In this document: positions 32,548 through 44,751 of the stretch, one piece after another | Numbering within the stretch: position 1 is the stretch's first letter | How the letters are laid out: the number at the start of each line of letters is the position of its first letter | Source: Nematostella vectensis | Taxonomy: Eukaryota > Cnidaria > Anthozoa > Actiniaria > Edwardsiidae | Assembly: GCF_932526225.1 (NCBI RefSeq) | Contig: NC_064042.1 | Coordinates: forward strand, 5,685,001-5,749,000 | DNA: 64,000 nt | Direction: 5' to 3' | Translations under genes and position numbers: made by a program | The notes under the pieces: model-generated | What the model saw: only the letters and a program-made list of their open reading frames with translations | The model's database searches: none | What the model was told of the DNA's origin: nothing

Positions 32548-33188
32548 TTGAAACGCAATCGAGAATCGGCCAAACGCTAGCGCAACCCAAAAGAGAATCT
32601 GTGAAACGCAAGCACAACACAAATGAGAATCGGTGAAACGCAAGCGCAACACAAGTGAGAATCGGTGAAACGCAAGCACAACACAAATGAGAATCGGTGA
32701 AACGCAAGCGCAACACAAGTGAGAATCGGTGAAACGCAAGCGCGACACAAATGAGAATCGGTGAGAAACGCAAGCGCAACCCAAGAGAGAATCTGTGAAA
32801 CGCAAGCACAACACAAATGAGAATTGGTGAAACGTAAGCGCAACACAAGTGAGAATCGGTGAAACGCAAGCGCGGCACAAGTGAGAATCGGTGAGAAACG
32901 CAAGCGCAACACAAGTGAGAATCAGTGAAACACAAGTGAAAATAAGTGAAACGCAAGCGCAACACAATTTAGAATCAGTTAATCGCTAGGGCAACTCAAG
33001 AAAGAATAGTGAAACGCAAGAGCAACACTAGAGAGAATCAGTGAAACCCAAGCGCAACACAAGTGAGAATCAGTGGATATGCAAGCGCAACACAAATGAG
33101 TATCAGTGAAATGCAAGCGCAACACTAGAGAGAATCAGTTAAAACCAAAGCGCAACACTAGAGAATCAGTGAAACGCAAGCGCGAGAA
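32548..33188. repeat. 32-bp minisatellite array (block C)
   Basis: About 20 units of the shared 32-bp family. The minus strand is open in all frames, which produces repeat-only open frames of up to about 186 codons. Confidence 0.92.
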
Positions 33189-35291
33189 ACAGGGAAATAG
33201 AAACGCCTTTTTTTCCGGACCGCAATAAAGAAAAAAAATTGCCGTGAAAAAAATGTACCCCATGCATGGTACCATCGCTTTTGAGTCCTATATTCATACT
33301 ATGAGGTCATCATTTTTGGCAACTGCTGGAGTGTAACAACCTTTCGAAAGTGAAAATCTGCTTCGCTGGCGTAATTACTTGCTTTGTGAACGCTCTCGCT
33401 ATCATTCTTCATTTCTACTCCCGAAATTTCAAGTCAACAGTGTCTCGATATCATCTTAGCTTTCTAACGGTGTGTGGAATTGTTTTACAAAGACTAAACA
33501 TAGTGTTATTTGTGTGGAAGCATAGTAATATCTACGCGACTTGCCCTGAATTCTAAACAAGGTACATTTACACGATTTGCAATGAATTCGTGGCTAAGGG
33601 CGTGAAACCTTGGAACATTTACTCGATTTGCCATTGAAATCGTGGATAAAGGCATGATCTATACTGTAGTGTCGGTTAGTAGGAACAAGTTTTCTAGCGA
33701 ATGAGGCTTACTTTTAGTTCTACTGCGGTATGACTTAGTAAATTTGCGTCATAATGTATTCTAAGAGAATTCAAAGAATTCAGCCTCGTTTGCTCATTTT
33801 ACTATCGCTTCCAAGTCGACTGCGCCTCTATACCCACTCGGCTTTCTCTCTGCGAAAGTTTTAATACACGCGGTAACGGGATTTGTTTTTTTTTTTTGCT
33901 GTAGAACAACAGTTGCATTCGCTCAACAGAAGAGTGTTTTTCTTTACTTGCATAAACTTTAGACTACCTCAAATATAACCAGCATACACAGGCCTGTGCT
34001 GTAATGTGAATACGGTAGTCGAATTGAAACGAGTTTTTAAAAGTACAAAGCGAAGAACAGGCGATTCAATAGAAAAGTTTTCCTGCTTCATTTCTTCGTA
34101 TAATCCCGAATGAGAGCCTGCTAGCAGGTTTGAGAGAGTTGAAATTTCTTCAAGCTAGTAGTTTTCTAAATAAAGTCTCAAAAAATTATTTTCTTTGTTC
34201 AATTTCGCATCTTCCTTTTTATATCCCTTTAATTCCATATTCAAGTATTTTCAAAGAAAAACCAACCTCGACTCTTATTTTCCTACAATTCCAAAAACTA
34301 AAGTATTAATATCTCTTAAATTTGTTTATTAAATACAGCGAGAGGGGGGGGGGGGGGGAGATATTGAGGGCGGGGTCTCCGAAAATTTGTAACCGCCAAA
34401 AGGGGGGGCTCCCAAAAAAAAGGTCCTCTAAGGGGGGGGCTATGAAATGTGCACCAATCGGGACGCTGCTTAGAAATATTTTTTCACTTTGTGCTGGTAC
34501 TCTAACGTCTCTATTTTCATGGCACCTCGTTAAAAACGCAGCAAAGGAAATGGATAGGGACATGCATTTTCTTCACATAACAATTTGCTTTTGGAAGGCT
34601 AAAGGGGGGGGGGAGGGGTTATACTACCTAGCCCCCCCCCCCCCCCTAGATCCGCTACTGCAGTGCAAACCAGCCCTCAAGATGACTTATCAAAACTTTA
34701 CCGTCACGTGCTACTTGAGGTGTGTATGGCTTGTTGTTGGACAATGGTAAACATTTCTCACAATTATTCCCGCTGCAGTATTCTATTAACAGACGCTGAC
34801 AGGGGGTGGGCGGGGTTGAATGAGGAAAACAGGGTTCACTAGTGTTAGCTAATCTTCCTTGGTGCAGCTTAATGATGGTAATGAGCAGGTGACGAGAAAT
34901 GAAGACAATCGATGGTGGCGATATGCAGCAGTAACCATTAAACAGTTAAAGCCCAGGTGGCACACACAAATATGTGCATGAAAGCCATGGACATTTTAGA
35001 TAGGGTTAATTTGTTATTTGCTCACCAAAGTTTAGCAACAAATTGATAAGCTAATTGAACAATATATGAACTACAAGAGACACTGCATTTTTGATTGTCA
35101 GTTAATGTTATTTTACAAATTACAGAAAAGCAATACCATATCCCAGCGATATTTAATATGATTAAGTTGGGTCTGTGATAAAATCGAGCAAAGAAAATTG
35201 CCCCAAAATTAGGGTCAATTAGGGTAAGCTGTAATAACTAAGAAAAAAAAGTAGGAACCATAAATCCATACAAAACAAGCACCACTGATCG

Positions 35292-35935
35292 TATTTGAAA
35301 CGCAATCGAGAATCGGTCAAACGCTAGCGCAACCCAAGAGAGAATCTGTGAAACGCAAGCACAACACAAATGAGAATCGGTGAAACGCAAGCGCAACACA
35401 AGTGAGAATCGGTGAAACGCAAGCGCGACACAAGTGAGAATCGGTGAGAAACGCAAGCACAACACAAATGAGAATCGGTGAAACGCAAGCACAACACAAA
35501 TGAGAATCGGTGAAACGCAAGCGCAACACAAGTGAGAATCGGTGAAACGCAAGCGCAACACAAATAAGAATCGGTGAAACGCAAGCGTGACACAAGTGAG
35601 AATCGGTGAGAAACGCAAGCGCAACAGAATTGAGAATCAGTGAAACACAAGTGAAAATAAGTGAAACGCAAGCGCAGCACAAGTTAGAATCGGTAAATGC
35701 TAGCGCAACACAATTGATAATCAGTTAATCGCTAGGGCAACTCAAGAAAGAATAGTTAAACGCAAGAGCAACACTAGAGAGAATCAGTGAAACCCAAGCG
35801 CAACACAAGTGAGAATCAGTGGATATGCAAGCGCAACACAAATGAGTATCAGTGAAATGCAAGCGCAACACTAGAGAGAATCAGTTAAAACCAAAGCGCA
35901 ACACTAGAGAATCAGTGAAACGCAAGCGCGAGAAA
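35292..35935. repeat. 32-bp minisatellite array (block D)
   Basis: About 20 units of the shared family, with the same lead-in ('gatcgtatttgaaacgcaat') as the arrays in blocks A, B and C. Confidence 0.92.
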
Positions 35936-37100
35936 CAGCGAAATGGAAACGCCTTTTTTTCCAGACCGCAATGAAGAAAAAAAATTGCCGTGAAAAAAAT
36001 GTACCCCATGCATGGTACCATCGCTTTTGAGTCCTATATTCATACTATGAGGTCATCATTTTGGGGAACTGCTGGAGTGTAACAACCTTTCGAAAGTGAA
36101 AATCTGCTTCGCTGGCGTAATTACTTGCTTTGAGAACGCTCTCGCTATCATTTTTCATTTCTACTCCCGAAATTTCAAGTCAACAGTTTCTCGATATCAT
36201 CTCAGCTTTCTAATGGTGAGTGGAATTGTTTTACAAGGACTAAACACAGTGTTATTTGTGTGGAAGCATAGGAATATCTACGCGACTTGCCATGAATTCT
36301 AAACAAGGTACATTTACACGATTTGCAATGAATTTGTGGCTAAAGGCATGAAACCTTGGAACATTTACTCGATTTGCCATTGAAATCGTGGATAAAGGCA
36401 TGATCTATACTGTAGTGTCGGTAAGTAGGAACAAATTTTCTAGCGAATGAGGCTTACTTTTAGTTCTACTGCGGTATGACTCAGTAAATTTGCGTCATAA
36501 TGTATTCTAAGAGAATTCAAAGAATTCAGCCTCGTTTGCTCATTTTACTATCGCTTTCAAGTCGACTGCGCCTCTATATCCACTCGGCTTTCTCTCTGCG
36601 AGAGTTTTAATACACGCGGTAAAGGGATTTGTTTTTTTTTTTTGCTGTAGAACAACAGTTGCATTCGCTCAACAGAAGAATGTTTTTCTTTACTTGCATA
36701 AACTTTAGACTACCTCAAATATAACCAGCATACACAGGCCTGTGCTGTAATGTGAATACGGTAGTCGAATTGGAACGAGTTTTTAAAAGTTCAAAGCGAA
36801 GAAGAGGCGATTCAATAGAAAAGTTTTCCTGCTTCTTTTCTTCGTATAATCCCGAATGAGAGCCTGCTAGCAGGTTTAAGGGAGTTGAAATTTCTTCAAG
36901 CTAGTAGTTTTCTAAATAAAGTCTTAAAAAATTATTTTCTTTGTTCAATTTCGCATCTTCCTTTTTATATCCCTTTAATTCCATATTCAAGTATTTTCAA
37001 AGAAAAACCAACCTCGACTCTTATTTTCCTACAATTCCAAAAACTAAAGTATTAATATCTCTTAAATTTCTGCATTAAGGAATGTTCATTTAATACAGCG

Positions 37101-37102
<2 letters not shown>

Positions 37103-37137
<35 letters not shown>
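37103..37137. repeat. Long poly-G tract
   Basis: About 35 consecutive G on the plus strand, the longest of many in blocks A-E. Such tracts can form G-quadruplexes and are prone to slippage and assembly error. Confidence 0.9.
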
Positions 37138-38690
37138 GAGATATTGAGGGGGAATGGTCTCCGAAAATTTGTAACCGCCAAAATGGAAATAAACTTCTAA
37201 ACAGTGGTGGAGCATGCAAATCCACAAATAGCGTACTTTATAGCTTTAATTTTTAGCTTTGATATTAAGCCAAATGACCAATGCATTTAATACTTTTGTC
37301 TTTATAAACCGTAATATAGATAATTCCAGTATATAACAGTTGGATTTACCGATTATTTATTATTAGTTTATTATCAATTAACAGGAACAAATGGAAATAA
37401 ACCTCTAAACAGTGGTAGAGCATGCAAATCGCCAAATGATACATACAATGTTGTATACGTTAGACATTATCCCTTTTTATACAGAAAAATATTCTCAACA
37501 AAAACAAATATATACATGTATATTCCTTTACAGGCGTCCTTAGGGGCGGGCCATGTGACCTTTGAGGGGGGATGGATTTTGAAAAAAAACTTCCTGCAAC
37601 AACTGGTTGAGGCAAAAAAAACCCTGCAAACCCCGCCCTGCACCATTTTACATGATTTTACATGCAAAACAAATATGAAAGTTGTAAAGAAGTCAGAACT
37701 AATGACGAACTTGACAGGATTTGACTAGAACATCGACTCGGACAAGGATGACAGCATCCAGTATTCCTTTTCCACATTTAAAGACTTATTTAAGGTGTCT
37801 TGAGTAAAAATCTCCCCCCCCCCCCCCCCCCCCGCCACCGTCAGTGCATTTAATGAACACTCCCTAATTCCTTAATTTTTCTAAGAATTTGTTAAGTTTG
37901 TTTTGCTTTTTTAGAAATTCGCCCTCTGGTATGCCATAGCAATTCATGATCAGATTATGTTTTAAAAATATAATAGAATCTTGCTAAAATTACCCGAGAT
38001 AAAGGTAATGTTTAAAAGTCGTCATGTCCGAGGTAAGTTCATATGCTTTATGTGTGAAAGTTTAAATACTTTTCCCTCCACCGTACTAAAAGGCTTTTGT
38101 AACAATGAGTTGGTCACTTTGTCGGAGGGACCTAATGCCAGAGTTAAAATAAACCGAAGTGTTACATAGAGTAAGCCTCGTAGGCTTGTTCCCAGGATTG
38201 GCCGAGTTGGGGGGGGGGGGGGGGTGCGCAGTCATAGGTATCATATGTAAAAAGCATAAATATTTGAAGATTCCTTAATAAGAAATGACCGACTTTTTGG
38301 CCGCCAAGGGGGGTGCACGCGCACCCTGCGCTCCCCCCTGTGTACGCGCCTGCTTTGGGGAAGTCGGACCCAACTTTCTGCCATTATTTAAGTGGACTTT
38401 AGAAGCACACTAGCATACACACATTGGCACCAGTCTGGCCAAGACGGGACGCTAGCACAGTCTATTACCCGTGCTGTTCGGCAACCATGGACAGCTGTTT
38501 CGTGCTTTTCAGGACTTGTCAGCATGGCATAGCCGGTTTGCCTCGGCAATAAACTGCAGGGCGACTTCGACACGAACGAAGTGCTTTAAAAGTGCTTTTC
38601 CATGTGGGATCTAAAGCTGCGACCGGGCTAGCGTGATGCCAATTGTGCAGATCACGCATGCGACCTTTGCTAGTTCGAGACTCCGTCAGA

Positions 38691-39448
38691 TAGCCAAACT
38701 ATCCTTGCGAGTATGTATACATAAATATCAGTCAAAAAACATGTTTCCTTTATAAAGGAAAATGTAATTAGTCTATGTATCTGCTTTTTCTTGAGGAATA
38801 TATCTTGTTGATTATTCAGATGTCACTATGACTTGCTACTTGGGTATAGCTAGGATGAAATTATAGAATTAGAAATTATATATAATAGATTCAACAGTCA
38901 AGTTTGGCCCCCAATTAATTCAGAAAGATTTACTGAACTGTTTAATTAACAATACTAGAATACATATAATGGACTGCTTTCCCTGATGATTTATGTGTAT
39001 TGATAGAAATATCCCAACAATAAAAAAACACTACAATTTACTACATATGCATACTTAAATTCCAACTTATAGTAGCTTGTAAATAGAATTAAAACTTCAC
39101 ACACCACAAAACAAATATGCCCGAGCTCGAGGCGAGGTAAAAAATAAAAACAAACGAGAGTAAAGCAAGATTTGATCTACAAAAAACATCTTTTCTATAG
39201 AAGGCCTGCATTACTTAAGTTACTTCTTTCGGCAGTAATGTGGACAAAGTCAAGATCCATTTTCTAGCAAAACGGAGTTTCCCCGCCACTTTAAGTACCT
39301 ATAAGCTTACGAAGACTAATTTAAACCCTGTTTTCTGAATTTTAAAGTTATGAAAGGTAAGTTTTAGGCATAAAAAGCTCACCTTTTGTCGAGGTTTGAA
39401 ATCGTTGTTTTCCGATCATACGTTTGCTTCTTTTTTGCATAAATCACG
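38691..39448 (+). repeat. Spacer R6, second copy
   Basis: Nearly identical to 30926-31675, with small indels, for example around 'gatctacaaaaaacatc'. No gene is seen. Confidence 0.8.
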
Positions 39449-40277
39449 TTGGTTTCGTAGCTTTATTTCTACTGAGTTTCCTTTCTTACACATTCTATCG
39501 AACTAGAAGGTAGAGTTGGCATTTTTATACAGGGGGAGTGGGTTTTCTGACCTTCCTGACCCCTTACTGCCTTATGATAATCTTACAACATCCAGTGGAG
39601 GGTCTAATGCGGATGTAGCTTTCCGTTGAAGTGTGTGTGTGTATGGGGGGGGGGGGGGGGGGGGGGAGGGGGGGAGGGGGCTGTCTGACCTTCCTGACCC
39701 CTTACTGCCTTATGATAACCTTACAACATCCAGTGGAGGGTCTAGTGCGGATGTAGCTTACCGTTGAAGTGTGTGTGTGTGTGAGGGGGAGGGGGGGGGG
39801 GGGCTTGGCTTGAATGAGGAAAACAGGGTTCACTAGTGTTAGCTAACCTTCCTTGGCGCAGCTTAATGATGGTGGTGAGCAGATGACGAGAGATAAAGAC
39901 AATCGATGGTGGCGATATGCAGCAGTAACCATTAAACAGTTAAAGCCCAGGTGGCACACACGAATATGTGCATGAAAGCCATGGACATTTTAGATAGGGT
40001 TAATTTGTTATTTGCTCACCAAAGTTTAGCAACAAATTGATAAGCTAAGTGAACAATATATGAACTACAAGAGACACTGCATTATTGATTGCCAGTTAAA
40101 GTTATTTTACAAATTACAGAAAAGCAATACCATATCCCAGCGATATTTCATTATGATTAAGTTGGGTCTGTGATAAAATCGAGCAAAGAAAATTGCCCCA
40201 AAATTAGGGTCAATTAGGGTAAGCTGTAATAACTAAGAAAAAAAAGTAGTAACCATAAATCCATACAAAACAAACAC

Positions 40278-41311
40278 CACTGATCGTATTTGAAATGCAA
40301 TAGAGAATCGGTCAAACGCTAGCGCAACCCAAGAGAGAATCTGTGAAACGCAAGCACAACACAAATGAGAATCGGTGAAACGCAAGCGCAACACAGGTGA
40401 GAATCGGTGAAACGCAAGCGTGACACAAGTAAGAATCGATGAGAAACGCAAGCGCAACACAAGTGAGAATCAGTGAAACACAAGTGAAAATAAGTGAAAC
40501 GCAAGCGCAGCACAAGTGAGAATCGGTAAATGCAAGCGCAACACAATTGAGAATCAGTTAATCGCTAGGGCAACTCAAGAAAGAATAGTGAAACGCAAGA
40601 GCAACACTAGAGAGAATCAGTGAAACCCAAGCGCAACACAAGTGAGAATCAGTGGATATGCAAGCGCAACACAAATGAGTATCAGTGAAATGCAAGCGCA
40701 ACACTAGAGAGAATCAGTTAAAACCAAAGCGCAACACTAGAGAATCGGTGAAACGCAAGCGCGAGAAACAGCAAAATGGAAACGCCTTTTTTTCCACTGA
40801 TCGTATTTGAAATGCAATAGAGAATCGGTCAAACGCTAGCGCAACCCAAGAGAGAATCTGTGAAACGCAAGCACAACACAAATGAGAATCGGTGAAACGC
40901 AAGCGCAACACAGGTGAGAATCGGTGAAACGCAAGCGTGACACAAGTAAGAATCGATGAGAAACGCAAGCGCAACACAAGTGAGAATCAGTGAAACACAA
41001 GTGAAAATAAGTGAAACGCAAGCGCAGCACAAGTGAGAATCGGTAAATGCAAGCGCAACACAATTGAGAATCAGTTAATCGCTAGGGCAACTCAAGAAAG
41101 AATAGTGAAACGCAAGAGCAACACTAGAGAGAATCAGTGAAACCCAAGCGCAACACAAGTGAGAATCAGTGGATATGCAAGCGCAACACAAATGAGTATC
41201 AGTGAAATGCAAGCGCAACACTAGAGAGAATCAGTTAAAACCAAAGCGCAACACTAGAGAATCGGTGAAACGCAAGCGCGAGAAACAGCAAAATGGAAAC
41301 GCCTTTTTTTC
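40278..41311. repeat. 517-bp tandem duplication containing the 32-bp array
   Basis: The segment starting 'actgatcgtatttgaaatgc' at about 40278 recurs 517 bp later at about 40795 with almost no differences. The junction lies in the T-run 'ttttttccac'. Each copy holds one 32-bp array (40290-40770 and 40807-41287). Confidence 0.93.
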
Positions 41312-41909
41312 CGGACCGCAATGAAGAAAAAAAATTGCAGTGAAAAAAATGTACCCCATGCATGGTACCATCGCTATTGAGTCCTATATTCATACTATGA
41401 GGTCATCATTTTTGGGAACTGCTGGAGTGTAACAACCTTTCGAAAGTGAAAATCTGCTTCGCTGGCGTAATTACTTGCCTTGAGAACGCTCTCGCTATCA
41501 TTCTTCATTTCTACTCACGAAATTTCAAGTCAACAGTGGCTCGATATCATCTCAGTTTTCTAACGGTGAGTGGAATTGTTTTACAAGACTAAACACAGTG
41601 TTATTTGTGCGGATGCTTGGGAATATCTACGCGACTTGCCATGAATTCTGAACAAGGTACATTTACTCGATTTGCAATGAATTCGTGGCTTAAAGGGCAT
41701 AAAACCTAGGAACATTTACTCTATTTACATTGAAATCGTGGATAAAGGCATGATCTATACCGTTGTGTCGGTGAGAAGGAACACGTTTTCTAGCGAAAGG
41801 GCTTACTTTTATTTCTACTGCGGTATGACTCAGTAAATTTTTCGTCATAATGTATTCAAAGAGAATTCGGCACCCGTGTGCTTATTATATTTACTCGCTT
41901 CCAATTCAA

Positions 41910-41979
41910 TTCCCTGCTAGTTCGCTAGGAACTCCAGCCCAGCGAAATACAGAGAAAAGAGGCCTCTGTTAGCAGGGAA
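41910..41979. mobile_element. 70-bp miniature inverted-repeat element
   Basis: Ends are TTCCCTGCTA and its complement TAGCAGGGAA. Both sides carry the direct repeat CCAATTCAA (41901-41909 and 41980-41988), a 9-bp target duplication. The related stretch at 42221 lacks the insert. A 9-bp duplication suggests Mutator-like, or possibly hAT-like, mobilisation; no coding capacity. Confidence 0.75.
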
Positions 41980-42996
41980 CCAATTCAAGAGATTTGCAAT
42001 GAATTCGTGGCTTAAAGGGCATGAGACCTAGGAACATTTACTCGATTTGCATTGAAATCTTGAATAAAGGCATGATCTATACCGTTGTGTCGGTGAGAAG
42101 GAACACGTTTTCTAGCGAAAGGGCTTACTTTTATTTCTACTGCGGTATGACTCAGTAAATTTTGCGTCATAATGTATTCAAAGAGAATTCGGCACTCGTG
42201 TGCTTATTATATTTACTCGCTTCCAAGTCGACTGTGCCTCTATATCCACTCGGCTTTCTCTCTGCGAAAGTTTCAATACACGCGGTAACATCTAGTCTTT
42301 ACAAGACTAAGCACAGTGTTATTTGTTCGGAAGCTTACAAATATCTACGCGACTTTCCATGAATTCTAAACAAGGTACATTTACTCGATTTGCAATGAAT
42401 TCGTGGCTAAGGGCATGAAACCTTGAAACATTTAGTCGATTTGCCATTGAAATCGTGGATAAGGACATGATCTATACTGTAATATTGTTGAGTAGGAACA
42501 TGTTTTCTAGCAAATAGGGCTTACTTTTTTTTCTACTGCGGTAGTAAATTTGCGTCGTAATATATTCTAGGAGAATTCGGAGAATTCAGCCTCGTGTGCT
42601 TATTTTACTCGCTTCCAAGTCGAATGAGTTACGTTGTTCTCGAAACGAAAGCCCAAATTGCTTCAAACTTCACCCTGACCACATTTAAGACTCCACTGTC
42701 AGGTCAGAATATTTTTGAGAGTTTTACGATTTTATTTCATAGTAAAGTGAACGGCTTATTCCAATCCCATATGTTTACTGTAAACGTGAACCACTATAAT
42801 TTATTCATAAACACATTGAGCTTGGGCTACCTGTGATATAACCAGCATGCACAGGCATGTGCTGTAATGTGAATACGGTAGTCGAATTGGGACGGGTTGC
42901 AAAAGTACAAAGCGAAGAACAGGCGATTCAATAGAAAAGTTTTCCTGCTTCATTTCTTCGTATAATCCCGAAATTAGAGCCTGCTAGCAGGTTTAA

Positions 42997-43441
42997 CCCT
43001 ATTCAGACCGGGGGGGTTGGGGTGGGGGGCTTTTGAGGCCCCCAGCACCTTTGATCTGTAATAATTTTTGAACTAGTAGGGCTAGAGCATTGAAATTTGA
43101 CGACTTTTCCTAAAATTTATCTTGAATCAGTTTGGTGTAAACAAAATTTTGATATGTGTACCCTGGTAACCATAGTAACCAAGTTTTGAGACATAGGTTT
43201 AATGAAAATTAGGCAAAACGCTTTAAGTCGTTAAGATCAACTATTAATACGTAGGCTCAACGTAAATCCATTTCATATAAACGTTTTATACCAAGTTTTG
43301 AAAAAACTTGTGGTGTTATTTTTGCCCTCTCGAAATAGTGCTTGTAGAAATAGCAAAAACATTCATAGCCACCTGAAATCATTAATACAACTTGAAACGA
43401 AAATTAAATATTGTCAAAAAGCTTTAGATTTTGCCACCCAG
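42997..43441. mobile_element. Truncated copy of the TTAA-flanked element (block E)
   Basis: The left end starts CCCTATTCAGACCGGG after TTAA (42993-42996), as at 5716. The copy matches block A up to 'gattttgccacccag' and then joins R5 sequence ('gcaaaaggttctgaaag'), so its right half and right inverted repeat are deleted. Confidence 0.85.
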
Positions 43442-43880
43442 GCAAAAGGTTCTGAAAGTGGGGCACCGAAAAATATGACCGACTTTTTTGCCGCCAAGGG
43501 GGGTGCACGTGCACTCTGCGCTTTCCCCCGTGTACGCGCCTGCTTTGGGGAAGTCAGACCCAACTTTCTGCCATTATTTAAGTGGACTTTTGAAGCACAC
43601 TAGCATACACACATTGGCACCAGTCTAGCCAAGACAGGACTCTAGCACAGTCTATTACCCGTGCAGTTCGGCAACCATGGACAGCTGTTTCGTCCTTTTC
43701 GGGACTCGTCAGCATGGCATAGCCGGTTTGCCTCGTTGAACTTCATCGTCAATAAACCGCAGGGCGACTTAGACTCGAACGAAGTGCTTTAAACCACAGC
43801 TAAGATCCATTTGGGATCTAAAGCTGCGACCGGGCTAGCGTGATGCCAATTGTGTGGATCACGCATGCAACCTTTGCTAT

Positions 43881-44508
43881 TTTGAGACTTCGTCGGATAG
43901 CCAAACTAACCTTTAAAAGCACACTAGCATACACGTTGGCATCAGTCTGGCCAGGATGGGACTCTAGCACAGTGATGCTCCATGTAAGAACTAGGCAACC
44001 TAACGGCATGTGCAGGCTTGTATGTCAAAAATGCCTTTGTTAATATTTTTCCGCGAAATTGGTAAGACAAAAAAATACAACATAAAATACAATTAAAGCT
44101 AAATGCTGCCTAATCTTTTTCACTATTTTAGATTTAAGATTTATTAGTATGTGTTAAATATGGCTTATTAAACAAATCTTATGTGGGGGACCTTGTGAAA
44201 ATAATGTCAAGCAAAAACTATTGTTCTTTATTCTTTTGAAAGGTTCAGAAAATCTCCAATAAGGCTTGAGGCATACGTCGAACCGAACTTCAACCGAATT
44301 AATTGAATAACTGGCGTGTGTCCAAGGCAAGCTTATTTCCAGTGTCTGCATACGTCGAGTCTATTTTTCAGGAGTAAATAATTTCATACTTATGTGGAAT
44401 CTGAACGTCACAATTCACTCAGTTTCATTATTGTCTCAAAACAAAGGAATCCCAATCCTCATAAGTACAAGTTGAAGCCGACTTGCTCCTCGTTGGCAGC
44501 TTTATCAG
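43881..44508. other. Upstream region of TPR-CHAT gene 2
   Basis: No gene. A short piece with 'cacactagcatacac' and 'ggcatcagtctggcca' (about 43915-43965) repeats a part of R5 found 300 bp earlier. The rest parallels 8071-8641. Confidence 0.65.
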
Positions 44509-44516
44509 TATAAAAG
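44509..44516 (+). promoter_or_regulatory. Putative TATA box of TPR-CHAT gene 2
   Basis: TATAAAAG in the same context as 8642-8649. A probable acceptor ('taatccag') ends at 44725, 26 bp before the ATG. Confidence 0.45.
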
Positions 44517-44751
44517 ATCAAATCATGTGTTTTGTTGCTTGCGTTATACTTGTGGCGTGACACCCAATATATCTTTTCGTTTGAGTTGATATGTTAAAAC
44601 TTCCCGCTTGAAGTGTTACAGTAGAATGTTTGATTGTATATTTTGATGTAATGTCATTATTTATATTTTCTCCTCGGTAATATATTTCCAGTTTTATTTT
44701 TATATTTTTTCTTTGTTTAATCCAGAATTCTAGAGTTTCTCCAGCCGCGGG

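Larger units (their letters stand above)
31676..34440 (+). repeat. Repeat block C (lacks R2 and most of R5)
   Basis: Begins with R1, here partly duplicated ('gtctgaccttcctgaccctt' twice), then TG/G tracts, then R3, the 32-bp array, R4 and only the start of R5. It breaks off in a G-tract at 34430-34440 and continues directly with R2 of block D. Confidence 0.85.
34441..38690 (+). repeat. Repeat block D
   Basis: Starts inside R2 at 'atgaaatgtgcaccaatcgg', then R3, the 32-bp array, R4 with an empty TTAA site (36876-36879) and full-length R5. Very similar to block B in content and order. Confidence 0.85.
39449..43880 (+). repeat. Repeat block E, upstream of TPR-CHAT gene 2
   Basis: R1 is partly duplicated, R2 is missing, then R3, two 32-bp arrays, R4 with an extra internal duplication of about 322 bp (around 41777 and 42101), the truncated TTAA element and a shortened R5. 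It shares the TTAA insertion and the downstream TPR-CHAT gene only with block A. Confidence 0.85.
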
